A DNA stretch of 64,000 bases from Archilochus colubris (taxonomy: Eukaryota > Chordata > Aves > Apodiformes > Trochilidae). Below, piece by piece: positions 36,681-50,758 of the stretch. The position numbers were made by a program, and so were the translations under genes. Below the pieces are notes generated by a model, which was not told where the DNA came from, did no database searches, and saw only the letters and a program-made list of their open reading frames with translations. Location: NCBI GenBank assembly GCA_023079485.1, contig CM041083.1, forward strand, positions 62,749,810 through 62,813,809, in the 5' to 3' direction. Position 1 is the stretch's first letter, and every line of letters begins with the position of its first letter.

Positions 36681-39600
36681 ACATTTAACACGAAGAGACA
36701 ACAACAAAAACCTTAAGGTACTCGATGAAATAATTTTTTCAGATAAAATATTTATAGCAATGTCTATGAAGTTCCTACAATGGAAGCTTGAGGCTTTAAT
36801 AATTGATTGGGATAGCTACAGGAATGTACAGGAGAAATAAGGAAGTTTCCATGGGACTCCCTTCTTTGTTCTGGATGAAGGATGGAAGAGAGGTAACTGA
36901 AGTGCTGAGGTACTTGAAGCACAGCAGTCTCTCAGGGTGAGTTGGTTCCATTTCCTTGGGCTAGCAATGCCTTGAGCTTTGGACAGAGAAGCAAATATAG
37001 ATAACCCTTGCTGTCCTCTAGCCTGCTGGCTTCTACATCTTCTGTCAGGTTTGGCTGGAGAGAGACCAGACTGCCCCATTCCGGGTTGTTGTGGAACAGG
37101 TTGCTCTAAATTCTACTGTGTAGCTGAGCCCTTCGGACTTCAGAGTGCGAATTTCTTTTTCCTTGAAGGCTGGTCTCTAAGGATGACAAGCACTTTAAAG
37201 CATGTCTACACCTCATCTGATCTGTTGTATTGTCTGCTCTCACAGCCCTCACACATGCAAGTAGGACACAGAGACTCAGTGTAGCTGTAGTATTGCAAAC
37301 AGGCACCCTTGCACAAGGGCTGATGGTTGATGTGGTGCGAGCTCAAAGGACTGTGTCACTGACAACATCATGAAGGACAAAATGTGTACCACAGCTCACC
37401 TGGAGGGACCAGCTCCCAAAAAACCATCACCAGCTCTTGACAGCAGTGATTCTGATTGTGAACCTAGCACAGTCTTTCAGGTGGTGGGATCAGATGGCAG
37501 GGAGCTGCTGCAGAGATCAGACTAACCCAAATGAAGCAGTGGGTTTTTTTATGCTGCAAATTCATATCCTTCTATATTAAAAAAGGAGGGGGGAGGAGAG
37601 AGAAGAGAGAAATCTAGTAAAGAGCATTCTGTAGTGAGTGTCAGGTACCCAGTGGCCAAAAAGAACGTGGCTCTGATGGAAGGAGGAAGGGAGTGAGATT
37701 ACTGAGGTCTACAGAGCTGCATTACACAAACCATCAGACTCTCTTTTGCTCACACTGGTGCAAGTCCAGTGAAATTAATCTGTTAACCTCAGTAGCAAAG
37801 GGGTGGAAAAACGTGACAGGAGAACCAAGCTTAGTGCAAACAATTTGGTTTCAATGCACTGTTTGTCCACTGCTGTAGTACTTTTAATGCCATAACCTGC
37901 GGCACTGTTGTAGCAACACTTAGTGCTTTCTGCAAGACCTTCAGCGCCTTGAACTGTTCATGTTTTCTCACCTCCCTGTAGATGAAGGGCGTGGGTATGG
38001 CCCACAACCAGAATTTCACCAGTATTCAGACTTCTTCACAAAAAGGTACCATCAGATGTGGAATTATTTGAGGGCCTCTGAGCTGCAAGCCTTTGTAATT
38101 CTCAACCTGCAATTATCGGTGCATGTTTGGGAGGTTTCAAAAACAAATCTGAACCCTAAATTAAGAAAGCTGCTGCTTTGAAATGCAAGTTGCTGAGTAA
38201 GCTCCCCTGTCTGCCGCTCCACCAGCTGCCTCACTGTGCTAGTGTAGGCTCCAGGGACAGCCAGCAGTGTTTGTGAGCTAGAGCTGTCCTCCTTCTGCTC
38301 GCTCTTTCACAGCCCTGCCTGGGATCAGCAGCTTTGAAGTCACTCAGCTCTTCAACACTAGTCACAACCCCATCTGAATGTGTCTTTTTAACAAAAAGTA
38401 ACAACAGAAGTGTTACCTGTGTGTAGGCTTTCTGAAAGCACCTGCCTGTCTGTACCTGTTTCCCGCTGTAAATACCACCAAGAAAAGCTTCCTTTGGGAA
38501 AAGTGGTGTGGTCACACCTAGAGAGGAGTCCAAATGGCTAATATTTTGTAACAAAATAACAAAAAGAAAAATAGATCAGAGGTATTTTATCTGTTCAATT
38601 AATAGAGTTTTAGAAATTATATTGAGATATCTCACTTGTGCGCTAATGTCGTCTTTGCCTCAGCTCCCCCCTCCCATATCCCTGGGCTCCACCAGCGTGC
38701 ACAGACTCATGTGAGACACACCAAGGGATGCTCCCAAGGAGTGCTGAGCATCCTGGCTCCCTGCTGGCCTCGGGGGCAGCCCCCTGACACTGCTGCTGAT
38801 TTTTCATTGAAAGCAGCAGGAGCTAGCTCAGTGCTCAGGCTCTCTGAGGACCTGATCCAGAGGAAACCAGGGAGAAATAATCTTGTCTGAGAGATGGCAA
38901 CTCAATGTTAAAATCACCCCTGCAGTGAGGCAGAGAGGATAGCGGGGCAGAGGGAAGGCAAACCCTTTCCATGCTGCAGCTTCTTCCTTTCTATCTCGCT
39001 GTCATGCAGCAGAGCCAGCCCCATACCCTCTGCTCACGTCTGCACTGCTCTGCACCTCAGGGGAAGGAGGCCCACGCACCCATGCAGAGCACACGATGCA
39101 GCAAGGGGGGCAGCTGCACGAGCCACGTGTGCCAATGCATGTGTTGGGTGCCAGCTGGCTGCAGAGAAACTCCTGCACGCAGGGACATCAGCAGCACACA
39201 CTCTGTGTTGAGGCTCACACCGTCTGCCAGCGTGTACAGCTGCGTGGCAGATAACATGTAGGCACCTCCACTGTCCACTCAGCTGAACGTGCCAGGCAAA
39301 CCCACCAGGCATCTGCAGCCATGCACTGCCTGAGCAGGAGAGCTGTGTTGGCTCCAGTGACTGTCCCAGCACATCTCGCAAGCAGCACAGGCTCAGGCTT
39401 GGTTAATATTTGGCTGGAAGGCATTTCCCATGCAAATCAGACACACATGCATATTTACACAAAGCATAACCCCAAGATTAATGACACTGACCTTTGAGAA
39501 GTTCTGCACAGAGAGGAGAGAGATGATCAGAGACACACACGTGTGCACAAAGCAAGCTCTTCTCTGCAATGGATGGGGGAAGGCAGCCTACATCTTTGCA

Positions 39601-42600
39601 GCTGAGTCAAACAGATACTGGGTTCATATTGCACCTGCTTAAAAGCCCTGTCTATAGGTTGTATATTCTTTGCTGGCTTCAAAGAATCCCATAGATTCCC
39701 AAGACCCACAATTGAAAGCTCTTGGGAAGACACAAATCCTTTCAAGACAGAGACAGGAAATTTCCTGGGGATTCAGAGGCTTCCATTTATGTTTTTGTGT
39801 GCCACGGATATATTATAAATGAGCCCATCCCAAACAATCATTTTCTAAGATGTTTTGAAACAGATTATTGGAGAAGTTTCTGCCTGATGTTTAGATCACA
39901 CACCTGGCTGTAAAGATGAAAGCAATAAAAACAGATTGTCTATATGTGAAATACTCCTAACTTGCTCTGATGTGCAGATACTCTTATTAATCAGAAGCTG
40001 GTAGGTCCCCTTGGGATGGGTATGGTGTAGATGCATACAGGCAGTTCTGATGCAAGGAGGTGGTAGTCCAAAAAACATCTACCACATCTGTCATGGTGGA
40101 TCTGTACACATTTATACAGTGTGCATAATGTGCAGCAACACACGTATAGAGTTGTTCAAAATAATGTGTCTATTTTCCACAGGGAATTTTTCTCTGAAAC
40201 TGTTAAGATGGACTTTAAATTAAGCACATCTCTCAAGTGCTTTGCTGCAGCTGGGTTCTACAAACCCTCCCTAGCAAGCAGGGTGCAGAAGACTTGCCAC
40301 TGAACTCACTGTACACAGCCTGCCAGCTCCCACTTGACAGGTGGTGTCCTTGGGGTCAGATGCACATCTCAAAGCCGACACAAAAAGCAGAGCCCCGGGT
40401 GAGCAGTGTGGTTATCACAGACCCAGCACTGCCATGTCACATAGTCCCTTATTGGGGATATCAAGGGGACAGAGCTTGCAAAGTCACTGTTGTGCAGGGA
40501 GCATGATGAGCCCCTACCCACCTCATCTGGGGGACTCTGGAAAGATTGTGCTGGTGCCTCTGGGGTACTTGGGACACAGCTGACCATGGAGTTGGACTCC
40601 ATTGTTCTGCACAGATTCAGTTTCCTCAGTGAGTATCTGCCCAGATCCTGAGCATAACAATTCCAGAGCCACGTGCATGCTCCTGCCTGACCTAAGAAAG
40701 GTGGCTGAAAATAAGCAGGTGACTCAAGGATGAGGATGACTGGGGAAGAGGACACTGCATGATCATTTTAGGAGCTCTTGCACACTTGGCCAACCTTGGA
40801 GCATCTTTCCTGCAGCTAATAAGTGCAGCTGAGGTTAAAAGTTGACTGAGGATCTGTATTTCCTGCCTTAATTCATGAGCTGATCATATTCTCAAGCATG
40901 TAAGGTAGTATCTTCTTTGCAACACCCATGCTCCAGCCCTGGGGTCTGACAGTGTGGCACAGTCATCAGTGACTTCTTGAAAACAAGAGTCCTGTCTGCC
41001 TAAGCCTTCTGACCCATGAAGGGTAGGGACTACCAAGCAATATCAAGCTCATTAAAAACACAAACAAAACATTGTGAGTGGAAGGCAGGAGGGAAGGATC
41101 TTCCTCCACAGGACCGAAAGGCCAAGGCTGTTGCAGCAAAAACACCTTAAGTGAAATGGTCGTATCCTGATGTTCCCATCTAGACCTTTCTATTCCTTCC
41201 CATTATGGACTTCTTAGTACATTTCACCTCTTCATCTCAAATGTGCAGAAGCCTCATGCTGACTCCTTATAGACTTGCTTATCAATCAGGACTCACACAG
41301 TGCCAGCAGCAGGAGAAATTGCCCCTCTCCTCCACTTACTCAGCTACATCCTCAGGATTTTCCTGAGCTGGCAGCCCCTCTTTTTACCTACTCTCATAAA
41401 TTTCCCAGCCTTAAATCAGAAAGAACAGAGCATCCTCCTCCTACACTTTGTTGCAAACTGTTGTCCACCCACAGGGCACTAAAGCCACCCAGAGTGATGA
41501 CAGCTTCGCAGGGCTTTGGGCTGGCAGCAGCCACAAGGGCTCTGATGTTCCTCTGCATGACGTGCAGGCCAATGATACAGGGATGCTCACTCCTCCCATG
41601 GCCACCATCTCATAGCTGGTATGTCCCCACCCCACCTACCTCCTCACTCTCCTGCCTCCCAGTGCTGCTTAAAACAAGGGAAGTGCACATCCTCTGTCCT
41701 CCCCTCACCACCTTCTTGAAATGAGCCATTCATTATATTTCCAAAAATACTTGGGGTGATACATACGGACAGCACAGGAGAAGGAAGATGATGTGTTCCC
41801 TGCAGAAAAACACAAAGCTATGTATTCTGAGGAAACAGCTCTGTGTTGGCTCTGGCTAAGCCCAGAACAGCTAAGCTCAGAGCAGGCAGGCCATGCCAAC
41901 AGGAAGGCACAGCACATGGGGCTGCCAGGTGGGGTCTGACCACAGCTAGCTGGATGCCAGCCCTCCTGGGATGCCATGAACAAGGCTTTTTCCCTACCAG
42001 GACAAGCACCCTTGGCAAGAATAGAAACAACCTGGAACAGCTGATGTTAAAACTATTGTAACTATCCAAGTAAAAGGCCAGGAAAGCTGCCAAAACCCTC
42101 TTCAACTTCACAGGCAGGGGGGAAAAAATGGTAGGGGAAAACAAACCAGCAAGCAGTGCTGCAGCCCTGCTGTGCAGAGAACCCAGACCCACAAGAACCC
42201 TCTTGCTGGGGCAGGCATAGCCAAACAGTTCAGTGCTAATGGTACCAAGTGCCCAGGACACTCGGCTTTGAAAACTCTTTAGGAAAACCAAGAGCAGAGA
42301 AAGCCTGATAAATACAGGGAAAATAGTCACTGAAGTGAGCATGGCTGTAACCAGGGGCTGGTGTTGGTGTTTCCACTGAGCCATTGCCACAAATCAGCTG
42401 CTGCCCAAAGACTCCTTCTGTTTCCCTGGTCTTCATTTTTGTGCAAAGGGAGTCTTTCCCTTTGCTCCTGGAGTAGGTCCAGGAAGGTTCTTGTACAGCC
42501 CTTTCAGAGCCCAGGAGTTAGCAACAGTGGGAGGGGAATCACATCTTGAGCTTTCTGAAACAGCTTGCAGCCCCTCTTACTGTCTGACCAATCCCTACCA

Positions 42601-43764
42601 CCTTAACTCTCCTTTACCTTCCCAGTCACAGAAGGAATTACCTTCTTTGCAACCAATGTGCCCACAGCAAGGCCATGCAGCTGATGGCAGCAAGAGCCAG
42701 AGCACAGGGTAGGTCCCTGTGAGGTGGATTCCAGCTGGTGCAAGCAGGCAGCATGCTGGTTTCAGCACTTACATCAGCTTTCTGTGCACCAGGGGTCTGC
42801 CCAGTAAGACCCAACATTTGACACATCCCTTCTCACGTTCCTGTGGTGACCAGTCCTCCATCACCTCTATTGGTAGGGACAGAGAGAGTTGCTCAGTAAG
42901 GGTCACATGAATGCAGGCAGTATTATCTCCCCTTTCAAATGCAGAAATAAAAACACATTTCCCCTGGGATCTGACCTTGCCCTTCAGCCTCAACTGACAT
43001 CTTCTGGCATCCCCGGTGGGAAGGACAACAGATCCAGCAGCTTAGAACATGTGATCAGGAAAGAAATGTGCAAGGGAAATGCAGGAGACCTTATTAAATA
43101 GCTTGTTCAAAGATAAAACCTTGGCCATCTGTCGACTTGCCCTGGAAGAAACACTGCTATAATAATTAGCAGAGAGAAGGGCAGCAGAGATGCCAGTGTA
43201 AAAAACAGTTTGCTAACATTTCACACAGGTCTGCCATAAACACAGTGGGAGGGGAGAGAAAGGGGAAAAGTGCAAAGGAGGAACGATCACTTTTCCTTGC
43301 CTGGGTAGAGGCTGACAGTGCTGGGGGGCAGAAGTTTCCCAGAGGCCACAGGACACTTTGGGCTGGTGCAGTTTGTCACTTGGCAAACCAGGAGCAGATG
43401 CTGCCGTGGGGATCAGCAACAGCTGATCTCTCAGATTCTGGGATTCTGACCTGTGGGGGAGTCCCCACAGATGGGGGATTATCCCAGTGGCTGTGGTGCC
43501 ACCAGGGATGGGGGCAGCCCCAGGGTGCCTCCGGGGCTGGGTGCCTGTGGCACCCTATCAGGCCATGGGACGCTGCCACACACACCTCTCACCACGGCTG
43601 TGCCACTTACCCAGCACATTCCTGTTCCAACAGTGATGGCTGATACAGACTCACTTTAGTACAAAGAAAGAGACTCCTGGGTTTTTTTTCAAAGCTCACA
43701 GTATCCAGGAATCCCCCAAAATCCATTGGTGCAGCCCGACAGATGTCACCTAAGGCTGAAGGGC

Positions 43765-44041
43765 AAAGTCAGATCAAGGGGTGACTAACAATAGGACAAG
43801 GGGCAATGGTTATAAACTGGGGCACACACAGGCAGTTTTGTATAAATATAAGGAAGAACTTTTCACTGTGAGGGTGACAGATCACTGGCACAGGCTGCCC
43901 AGGGAAGTTGTGGAGTCTCTGGAGACATTCACAGCCCAGATGGACACATACCTGTGTGACCTCCTGTAGGTGACCCTGCTCTGGCAGGGGGGTTGGATTG
44001 GAGGATCTTTCAAGGTCCCTTCCTATCCCTAACTTTCTATG
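43765..44041 (+). mobile_element. CR1 LINE 3' end
   Basis: CR1 3' phrases occur in order: 'aataggacaaggggcaatggttataaactgg', 'aaggaagaacttttcactgtgagggtgac', 'ctggcacaggctgcccagggaagttgtgga', 'ggttggattggaggatctttcaaggtcccttcc', and a worn tail 'aactttctatg'. It is a truncated copy and the 5' boundary is approximate. Confidence 0.92.
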
Positions 44042-46428
44042 GCAGCAGCACCTGCCCAGCACTCAGACATGCAAACACAGTGCCAAGACAGGTGCCTGGC
44101 TATGTACCCTCTGTACCCTACTCTGCAGGGTGCTTCCCTGGCACCTTCCCACTCCTCCCTGTCCAGGTGTCACCCCAGCAGACACTGCTGGAGCCCTGAG
44201 GACATTGCCAAGCCTTGACTGCTACTGCCAGGCACCTGGGGTGGCTGGGGCCGTGACAGCAGCTCTGCCATGCAGCTCCTCAGGAACACCACACTAAAGC
44301 TCCCCTCACAGAGTTCAAAAGCTGTTTTAAAATAAGACTCTTGGCCCATAGTTTCTAATCCCTTCATTTGCAGTACATGCAGAGATGGGACAGAGATGCG
44401 GGCTCTCCTTCCCTCCCCTCCTTCAGGAGGAGAAGAGCTTCAAAAATACATCAAAGTGTTTGTGCCATGGGCAAATCCTGAAGTGGCCACTTGGCCAAGA
44501 CACTATGGCACCACAGGGAGAGGCAGAGGGGGATGTTGTCCCACTCTCCAAAAGAGCTCATCCCACCCCATCTCATGTCCTCACACCCAAGGAGCAGTTC
44601 CCATTGAAGACACATCAGTCAGCTCTGGCATGTGCTGGAGAGGGGGTGACAGGAGTCTGGGCTCAGCTGCAGCTAGAAGACAGGAAGGCTTTGGATAGGG
44701 GTGAGGAGCAGGGCAGGGGACTAGCACTCCCTTGTCTCTTGTCCCCCAGGGCCAGCCCAGGGGCTGATGTGCTTCCAGGTCTGTACAGGCGGCTCGGGAT
44801 CCTTTGTGCAGAATGGAGGCAGCATGCACAAAGGGCTAATCTTACATTTGGAAAAACCTCATATCTGGACAAACACAGGGTTTGTTTAAAGCCAGGTTAG
44901 CAGTGTCAGCACAAAACTGGCAAGTGCTTTTCTTTACAGGGTCATTGGGGGGGTTTATTTGTGTTTTCCTGAACAGCACGATGCAATGCAAACTGGCCAA
45001 GAGCCTTCTCCTAGCCACACAGCCTTCAAAGGGAAAAAAACATCCATCTGGACAGCCATGCCCTGCTCTGCCAGAGGTCCCTTGGCTCCCAGGAGATGTG
45101 ATTTCTAGGCAGCTGTGTCCCTCAGGTGCATCACCTGCCCCATGCTGTGGCTGTGGGGCTTTGTGAGGCTGGGCTCTGCTGTTATCCTTACACCTGTATG
45201 GAAGCAGAAACACCCAGAGTACCCTGAAGAAAGATGCTCTGACAAACAGAGACAGGATGAGCTCCTCCATGGCTCCTCCATGCCTGCAGAAGCAGAGGTG
45301 AGGACTGCTGGTCCCCAGGGTCCTTGGCAGGGACATGTGCCAATCCATGGCTTTGCCCCCATGGGAAGCCTGCAGTTAGCTGAGGGGCCGTGGCTGCTCC
45401 CGAGGTCCCAAAGAAAGGCTGGTGATGTTTTCTTGGCAGCACAGCAGCATCATGCCAGGCTGTCAGGAGGCATCCCCATCAGTGTCATGGCCATCAGGTA
45501 TCAGCACAGGAAACAGAAACCTCTCCTGAGCCTCTCGAGGCTCTGACACTTCCCGGCTGACAGCATCACAGTGATGATGGATGGATGCTTGGCAGAAGCC
45601 CCGCACTACCCTTGGTGCTGCTGCCCCAGTGCTGCAGCCAGGGACACTGGGATGCTCACTGCTCTCCTGTGAGCATGGTCCTGCAGCTCAAAAATCTTTA
45701 TACAGCAGTTAAACAGCTGCATGCGGGTCAGAGCCCCTTGGGATGGGGCAGGACAAGAACTAAAGAGGGAAATTAGGACAGGTGAGCAAGAGAATATGAA
45801 GCAGAGAAGGAAATAAGTGACAGATACCTGCCCCAAGGGCTGCTGCTGTGGCTAAGATGGTAGAGGGTGAGATGATTGCTAGCCCCTAAAGGAGCCCCCA
45901 TCTTTCCACCCTCCCCTGACATCCCTTCTGTCCTCTTTCCAAGGCCTTTGAAAGGGTGCAATGCCCAGAATGGTCCTTGTACTCAGTTTTAAGATCTAGA
46001 TTCCAGGTGTCATCAGCAGGCTTCAGAGTTTCCAGGCTTTATTCCTACTCCTGAGCTGCTAAGGTGGAGTGTGATCAGGAGCTGGCTTTACAGAGACAGG
46101 ATCAGACACCAGGAGAGGAAAACCACGGCCCACCACATAGCCTCCAGTGACAGTCTTGGCATCCAATGCTGGGCACCATGTTTCTGGCTCTCAGCTCCTG
46201 AGCAAAGCAGGCAATGTGCTTGGTGCAAGCTCCAACACCATGGATGGGCTGGTAGCCCTTGATACAAGCAAACTCACAGTGGACATTCCCCTTAGTGGCA
46301 CGGACCCTCTCCTCATTTGGCCATCACCATCAAAAGCAACCAGAGCTCCCATCATCCAGAGAGAATCCCCCAGGGGTGGGAGAGGGATAAGGACAAGTTG
46401 CTTATCTGAAATGCTGCCAGATTTTATC

Positions 46429-46440
46429 CCCCCCCCCCCC
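46429..46440 (+). repeat. Poly-C run and CA-rich stretch
   Basis: A run of about a dozen C is followed by a short acgcacacacata stretch. It is simple sequence of no evident function and a likely site of length polymorphism or sequencing error. Confidence 0.85.
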
Positions 46441-47650
46441 ACGCACACACATAGCACACCTGCACCCAACACATCATTTAATAAAGTTGTGGAGGGACTT
46501 CAAGCTACAGGGCTCTTGGATCTCTGAAGCCTTTCAGTGCCACATAGCATCAGTAATTGTGTTTTGGACATTGCACATGTGTTGTACAACCAGCTGCCAG
46601 CTGCTGTGGTACATCTGGGAGTGTGGCAGCAGGAAGAGCTCCCCTCTACCATGGGGGAGAGGATCTCACCCCCATCTCCAGGGGAAGCAGCACTTGAGCA
46701 GCAATGAAGCAATCTTGCCTTTCCCATTGCTCCCATCCCCAGGCCCCCCCCCCCTGCTGCTAGGGGAGGGAGAGGGGCAATGGAATTTATTTTTCGCAGC
46801 CCTCAGGAAAAAGAGGATTTCAGAGGGATTTGAGCACAGCTCCCTAAATAGCTCCTTAGAATGAAGAGGTTTCATGGGGGATTATTTCAAGCAGCTGCCT
46901 GCCGTGGGAGGGAGAGGTGGGCAGGTGGTGGGGGTTGTGAAGGGGCAGGAGAAAGGCAGGAGCGCTCTAAGTGAGCACACTTAAGGGAACAGAATCTCCT
47001 CCTGAACCACAGCACGGGGAGGGGCCCCAGCTGCCCCCTCTCTGGCCATGCATCCTCTCTGCTGGGTGAGCCAAAAGGAGCCAACAGAGGGGTGGTCACC
47101 AAGAAGTACCACACCAGGGGACTGGCACAAAAGCAACTTATTCCCAAATAAGTCACTGGCACTGAGCATGGCCCATGCTGGTATCCAAGGTCTGAAGTCA
47201 CAGAGTCAATGTGCAGATATGGTTCCTTCGTTGGACCTGCCCACAGTGGCATTTCTGAGGTGTGGGATGGGCTCAAGGCACCATCCCCATCCCTGCCTTC
47301 TCACTAGATGGGAAACCTGGGAGTGATGGGGGTGGGAAGGCTTTTGTAGCACTAAGGATGGGATGAATTGGAAATTCTGGGGAAGGGGAAACAGTCAATT
47401 AGACAGAGCTCACCTAGGGGTAAATTCTTCCCTGCAAGGCTACAAATGCCAAACTTTGCAGATCCAAACATTCGTGGTGGAAATAAAATAGTGCAAAATC
47501 AGGAAAGGCTGCAAAATCTATCCAGGCAGGCAGAGCTCTGCAGAGACAGGTAGAATATGGGTTGGCATGCATCTCCCAGTAATACCAAGAGATAACATTT
47601 CTTGGCACAGAACTTTCTGGTACAAAAAGGAAGAGAAAGATAGCTGGAAC

Positions 47651-47656
47651 TTTATT
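47651..47656 (-). promoter_or_regulatory. Candidate poly(A) signal of SLC6A1-like gene
   Basis: TTTATT on the + strand gives AATAAA on the minus strand. It is the nearest canonical signal downstream of the transporter stop, about 3 kb away. Variant signals lie closer, so this is tentative. Confidence 0.3.
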
Positions 47657-50653
47657 ATAATTTTGATACTGTGTTGGAAAATGTTTCTTAGGGGCTGCAT
47701 CCTGCAAAAAGATTAACTCCTCCTTGGGATCCTGAGCTCCAGCTTTCAGCAGGCAGAGGACTGAGAGTGCTCACAGCAAGTGGCTGAGCCACAGGCAGGC
47801 AGAATAAGTAATAAGGCTGGAAGAACAGTGCATGAGAGAAGCAGAGAAGTGAGGCTGGTAATAATATAGTGAGATAGAAAAGGAGGAAAGAATAGAAAAG
47901 AGAAGGGAGGGAGGGCTGTAATTTGACAGCAGTAGAAGCAAAAAAGCAGGAAAATCAAGCTGAGGTAGATCATTGCCACTGGATGGAGGATAGTGGGGAA
48001 GCAATGAGCTAAGTGAATGCAAAGGAGGAGGGCAGGAGGGAAAGAAAGTGTAGGGTCCCGAGCAGAAAAGTGAGTGAATATTTAAATCTTATCAAATACT
48101 GTTATAAGAGCAGCCCATGTCCTGCTGCTACACTTGGACTGATGTTCTGCACCTGCTGCATACAAGGCCACAAGTCAGAGAGATGCTGGGACTAAAAACC
48201 CAGCAAAAAGGAATTGGAGATTTAGGAATTTCCTCATCCACCAAGAAAGGGACTTCATTTTCTCGACCCTTCCTTCTCCACTCCCCTGGTGGAACAACCT
48301 GGACGGTACAACTCTTTGAACAGCTCTTACAGCAATCCATCTCTTCAACCAAGAGTTCCCAAAATTACCATTGACAGTGGCACTACCTAAGTTGCCCCAA
48401 TTAATTTGAAAAAATTGTGTCTTCCACGGTTTTAAGGCCTCACTCAAGAATTGACTCCTTTGCCCATCACCTGCCTGCTCAACCCTCAGTCTGCATTTAA
48501 GGGGAGGGAGGTAACTTGGCCTGGATGCAGAGGCAAAAGCAGGTTTCTAGTAAAGGTCAGACTGCAGAAATCAGAGTTTAACATCTGTTTTTAACACAAA
48601 TGTCCCTCTCAAAGGACAAACATGTATGTAAGGAGTGGATTCCTTTATCATCCAGTTTATAAAAATAGGTGAAAGTGGAATAGAAAATTGCATCTATGCT
48701 TACAAATACAGGACAAGGGAAGATGACACATCTCTGAGATTAATTGTGATGAGCTATGATTGTAGCTTTCAGCGTTTGGCTTTCAGCTTTACAAGATCAA
48801 ACCTGTAAATTCAGTGTTTCCTCATGTCTATTTAAGAGCTGTGATATTTTTTGACATAAACACCCTAACAACTAGATGCAGGACAGGCAGTGATCTCAGC
48901 TTGTGATGTTGGTGACGGCAAAACATGCACCCAAGGCTTGGTAGCCACCACTATGAGCCAGGGCATAGCATTTGCCACATGTTCCAGCACAAATTGGTGA
49001 CAGCAACTTTAATGGAGATGCACAAGAGACCTGGAAGGGGACCCAATCCCAGAAGTGACTGACTTCAGCTTTAATCATCAGACAACTTTCCTCTTTACAC
49101 TACCAATCCTCAGGCTGGAAGACCAGAAGAGTCCAGGGGCCCCATGCACCAGCTGGTTCCTGGGATGGGGAGCATGGGACCAATCTCCATCATGTCACAG
49201 CTCCACAGCACGAGTGAGGACACTCAGATTCCTAGGACACTCAGATAGAAAATCCTTGGTTCAGAGCTGAGCCTGGGAGTCTGAGCTGGCAGGGAGGCAG
49301 GAGCAGACCTGATGATGCTGTCAGGGTGCCAAGGCAGGGAAGAGACTAATTTAAGCCGTGTGTGCACACATATGACAGGTGCTCATCAAATGCTCTGAGC
49401 ACATGGATAGGTATCTCTGTGTGGGGTCATCAAGAGGCTGTCACAAACAGGAGCATCACTGTCACACCTGCACACGGTACTGTGATGAGCCACCTCCTTT
49501 CTCAAGGACTGATAAAGCAAAAATATAGTGCTGCTTTAGGACTGCTCTAAAGCACTTCCTGACTTTCCCTAAAGTGTTATACACTCCTCCAGCATCATAT
49601 ACAACAGCTCATGGCACCCATGCTGTGTGTGCTGGGGGTTGGGATGTGCCAGCCCCAATGGCTGGCTGTACAGTCACTTCCCAAGGGGAGCCAGCACTGG
49701 TTCACCAGAGTGGGTTTAAACATGGTGGCTGCATCCTACCAGCTTCTCTACTGGCTAGGATTTAGGTGTTGCCACTTTGCAGAAAAGCTATAAGCTAAAC
49801 CACCCATGGACACTACACTGCATCTTTCTGCTTCCAACCCAAGGAGGCTATTTGGCAAAAACTACCCCATTCCAGCCAGAGGAGAGATTTGCACTGTGCT
49901 GGAAAGCCTTTCCATCACACAGCAGACCTCTTGCCTCCACACAAAGCTGATTGCAGCAGAGCACGGTCAGTATAGGAGACTTGGACAGCCTCTAAAAAAG
50001 AGCCCTCCTTTCTCAACTTCATTGTAGAATCAGAATACAGGGTTGAAACACAGCACCTGTGAGCAGCACACAGTGTCCTGATGCCCTTCTCCAGTTTCAG
50101 GGTGATGTCCTACAGCCACCAGGATGCTGGACTCATCACTGGAATCCCTTGTTCTGCCACATTCCCTCCAGTTATGCCTCTGCTGGTGCTGGTTCATGCT
50201 AGATCTGTCAACAGCCACATGGAACTCAAACCTGGTCGCTGCTGGCTCTCTAGGGTTGAAAGCACAGCTGTGTGCTACAGGGTGCTCTGTGGAAGTTCAC
50301 ATGGAAAGGCAAGAAGAGAGAAGTGGTCAGCAATCAGTCTAAGTTCTCTAGTAACATCACCTCTTGTCAGGAGGAGGAAAACCTGGGAACTGGCTGGTCC
50401 TTTTTGAGAGCCTGGACCAGGATGTTGCATGATGAAGAGGTGGTCACCACACAACGCCCTGGTGCCAGCTCAGACGGAGCCTTGGAAAGCCAGGTCAGGA
50501 GGAAAAGATGTGAGAGGATTCCTCCACCAGGTCCTCTCTTTGGCAAGTTAAAGCCACCGCAAAGCCGGGGACAACGATCTGTGCCAGAGGAGCTCGAGGG
50601 ACAGTGTGGCATGAGCAGCTACAGGGCAGGGCAAGGGCATCCGGGCGCTCCTC

Positions 50654-50758
50654 TTAGACAGCAGCATCCGAGATCCTCCCGTTCAAGGATGTCTTTGGCT
50701 GGAGGCCGTTGTTCTGAGGGTGCACCTCTGGCTTGGGCTGTGTCATCTGCTGCAAACG
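50654..50758 (-). CDS. SLC6A1L: SLC6A1-like terminal coding exon (cytosolic C-tail)
   Basis: The exon is 105 bases: 34 codons plus taa (50656-50654), after acceptor cctgggcag|cgtttg. It encodes RLQQMTQPKPEVHPQNNGLQ and then PKTSLNGRISDAAV. The start aligns with the RIQVMVQP start of the GAT1 tail, and the length (34 residues) equals that of human GAT1 residues 566-599. The remainder differs strongly: GAT1 ends KEAYI, this ends SDAAV. The tail of SLC6 carriers governs trafficking and scaffold binding, so sorting may differ from GAT1. Exon identity rests on the splice phase (0), the opening RLQQMTQP and the length. Confidence 0.88.
   Translation of the reverse strand, partial: RLQQMTQPKPEVHPQNNGLQPKTSLNGRISDAAV

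Larger units (their letters stand above)
36681..50653. other. Intergenic region and SLC6A1-like 3'UTR
   Basis: This lies between the two convergent genes. It holds one CR1 copy (43765-44041), a C run near 46429-46440 and GA/CA-rich patches. The 3'UTR of the minus-strand transporter must occupy the right-hand side. The first canonical minus-strand AATAAA below its stop is at 47651-47656, with ATTAAA variants at 49070-49075 and 49008-49013, so the UTR end is uncertain. Many open frames of 60-170 codons occur on both strands, but none resembles a known family. Confidence 0.75.

Noticed and set aside
44385..45546. Overlapping 140-170-codon frames on both strands in the intergenic region
   Set aside because: They overlap one another on opposite strands, resemble no family and have no clear splice or promoter context.
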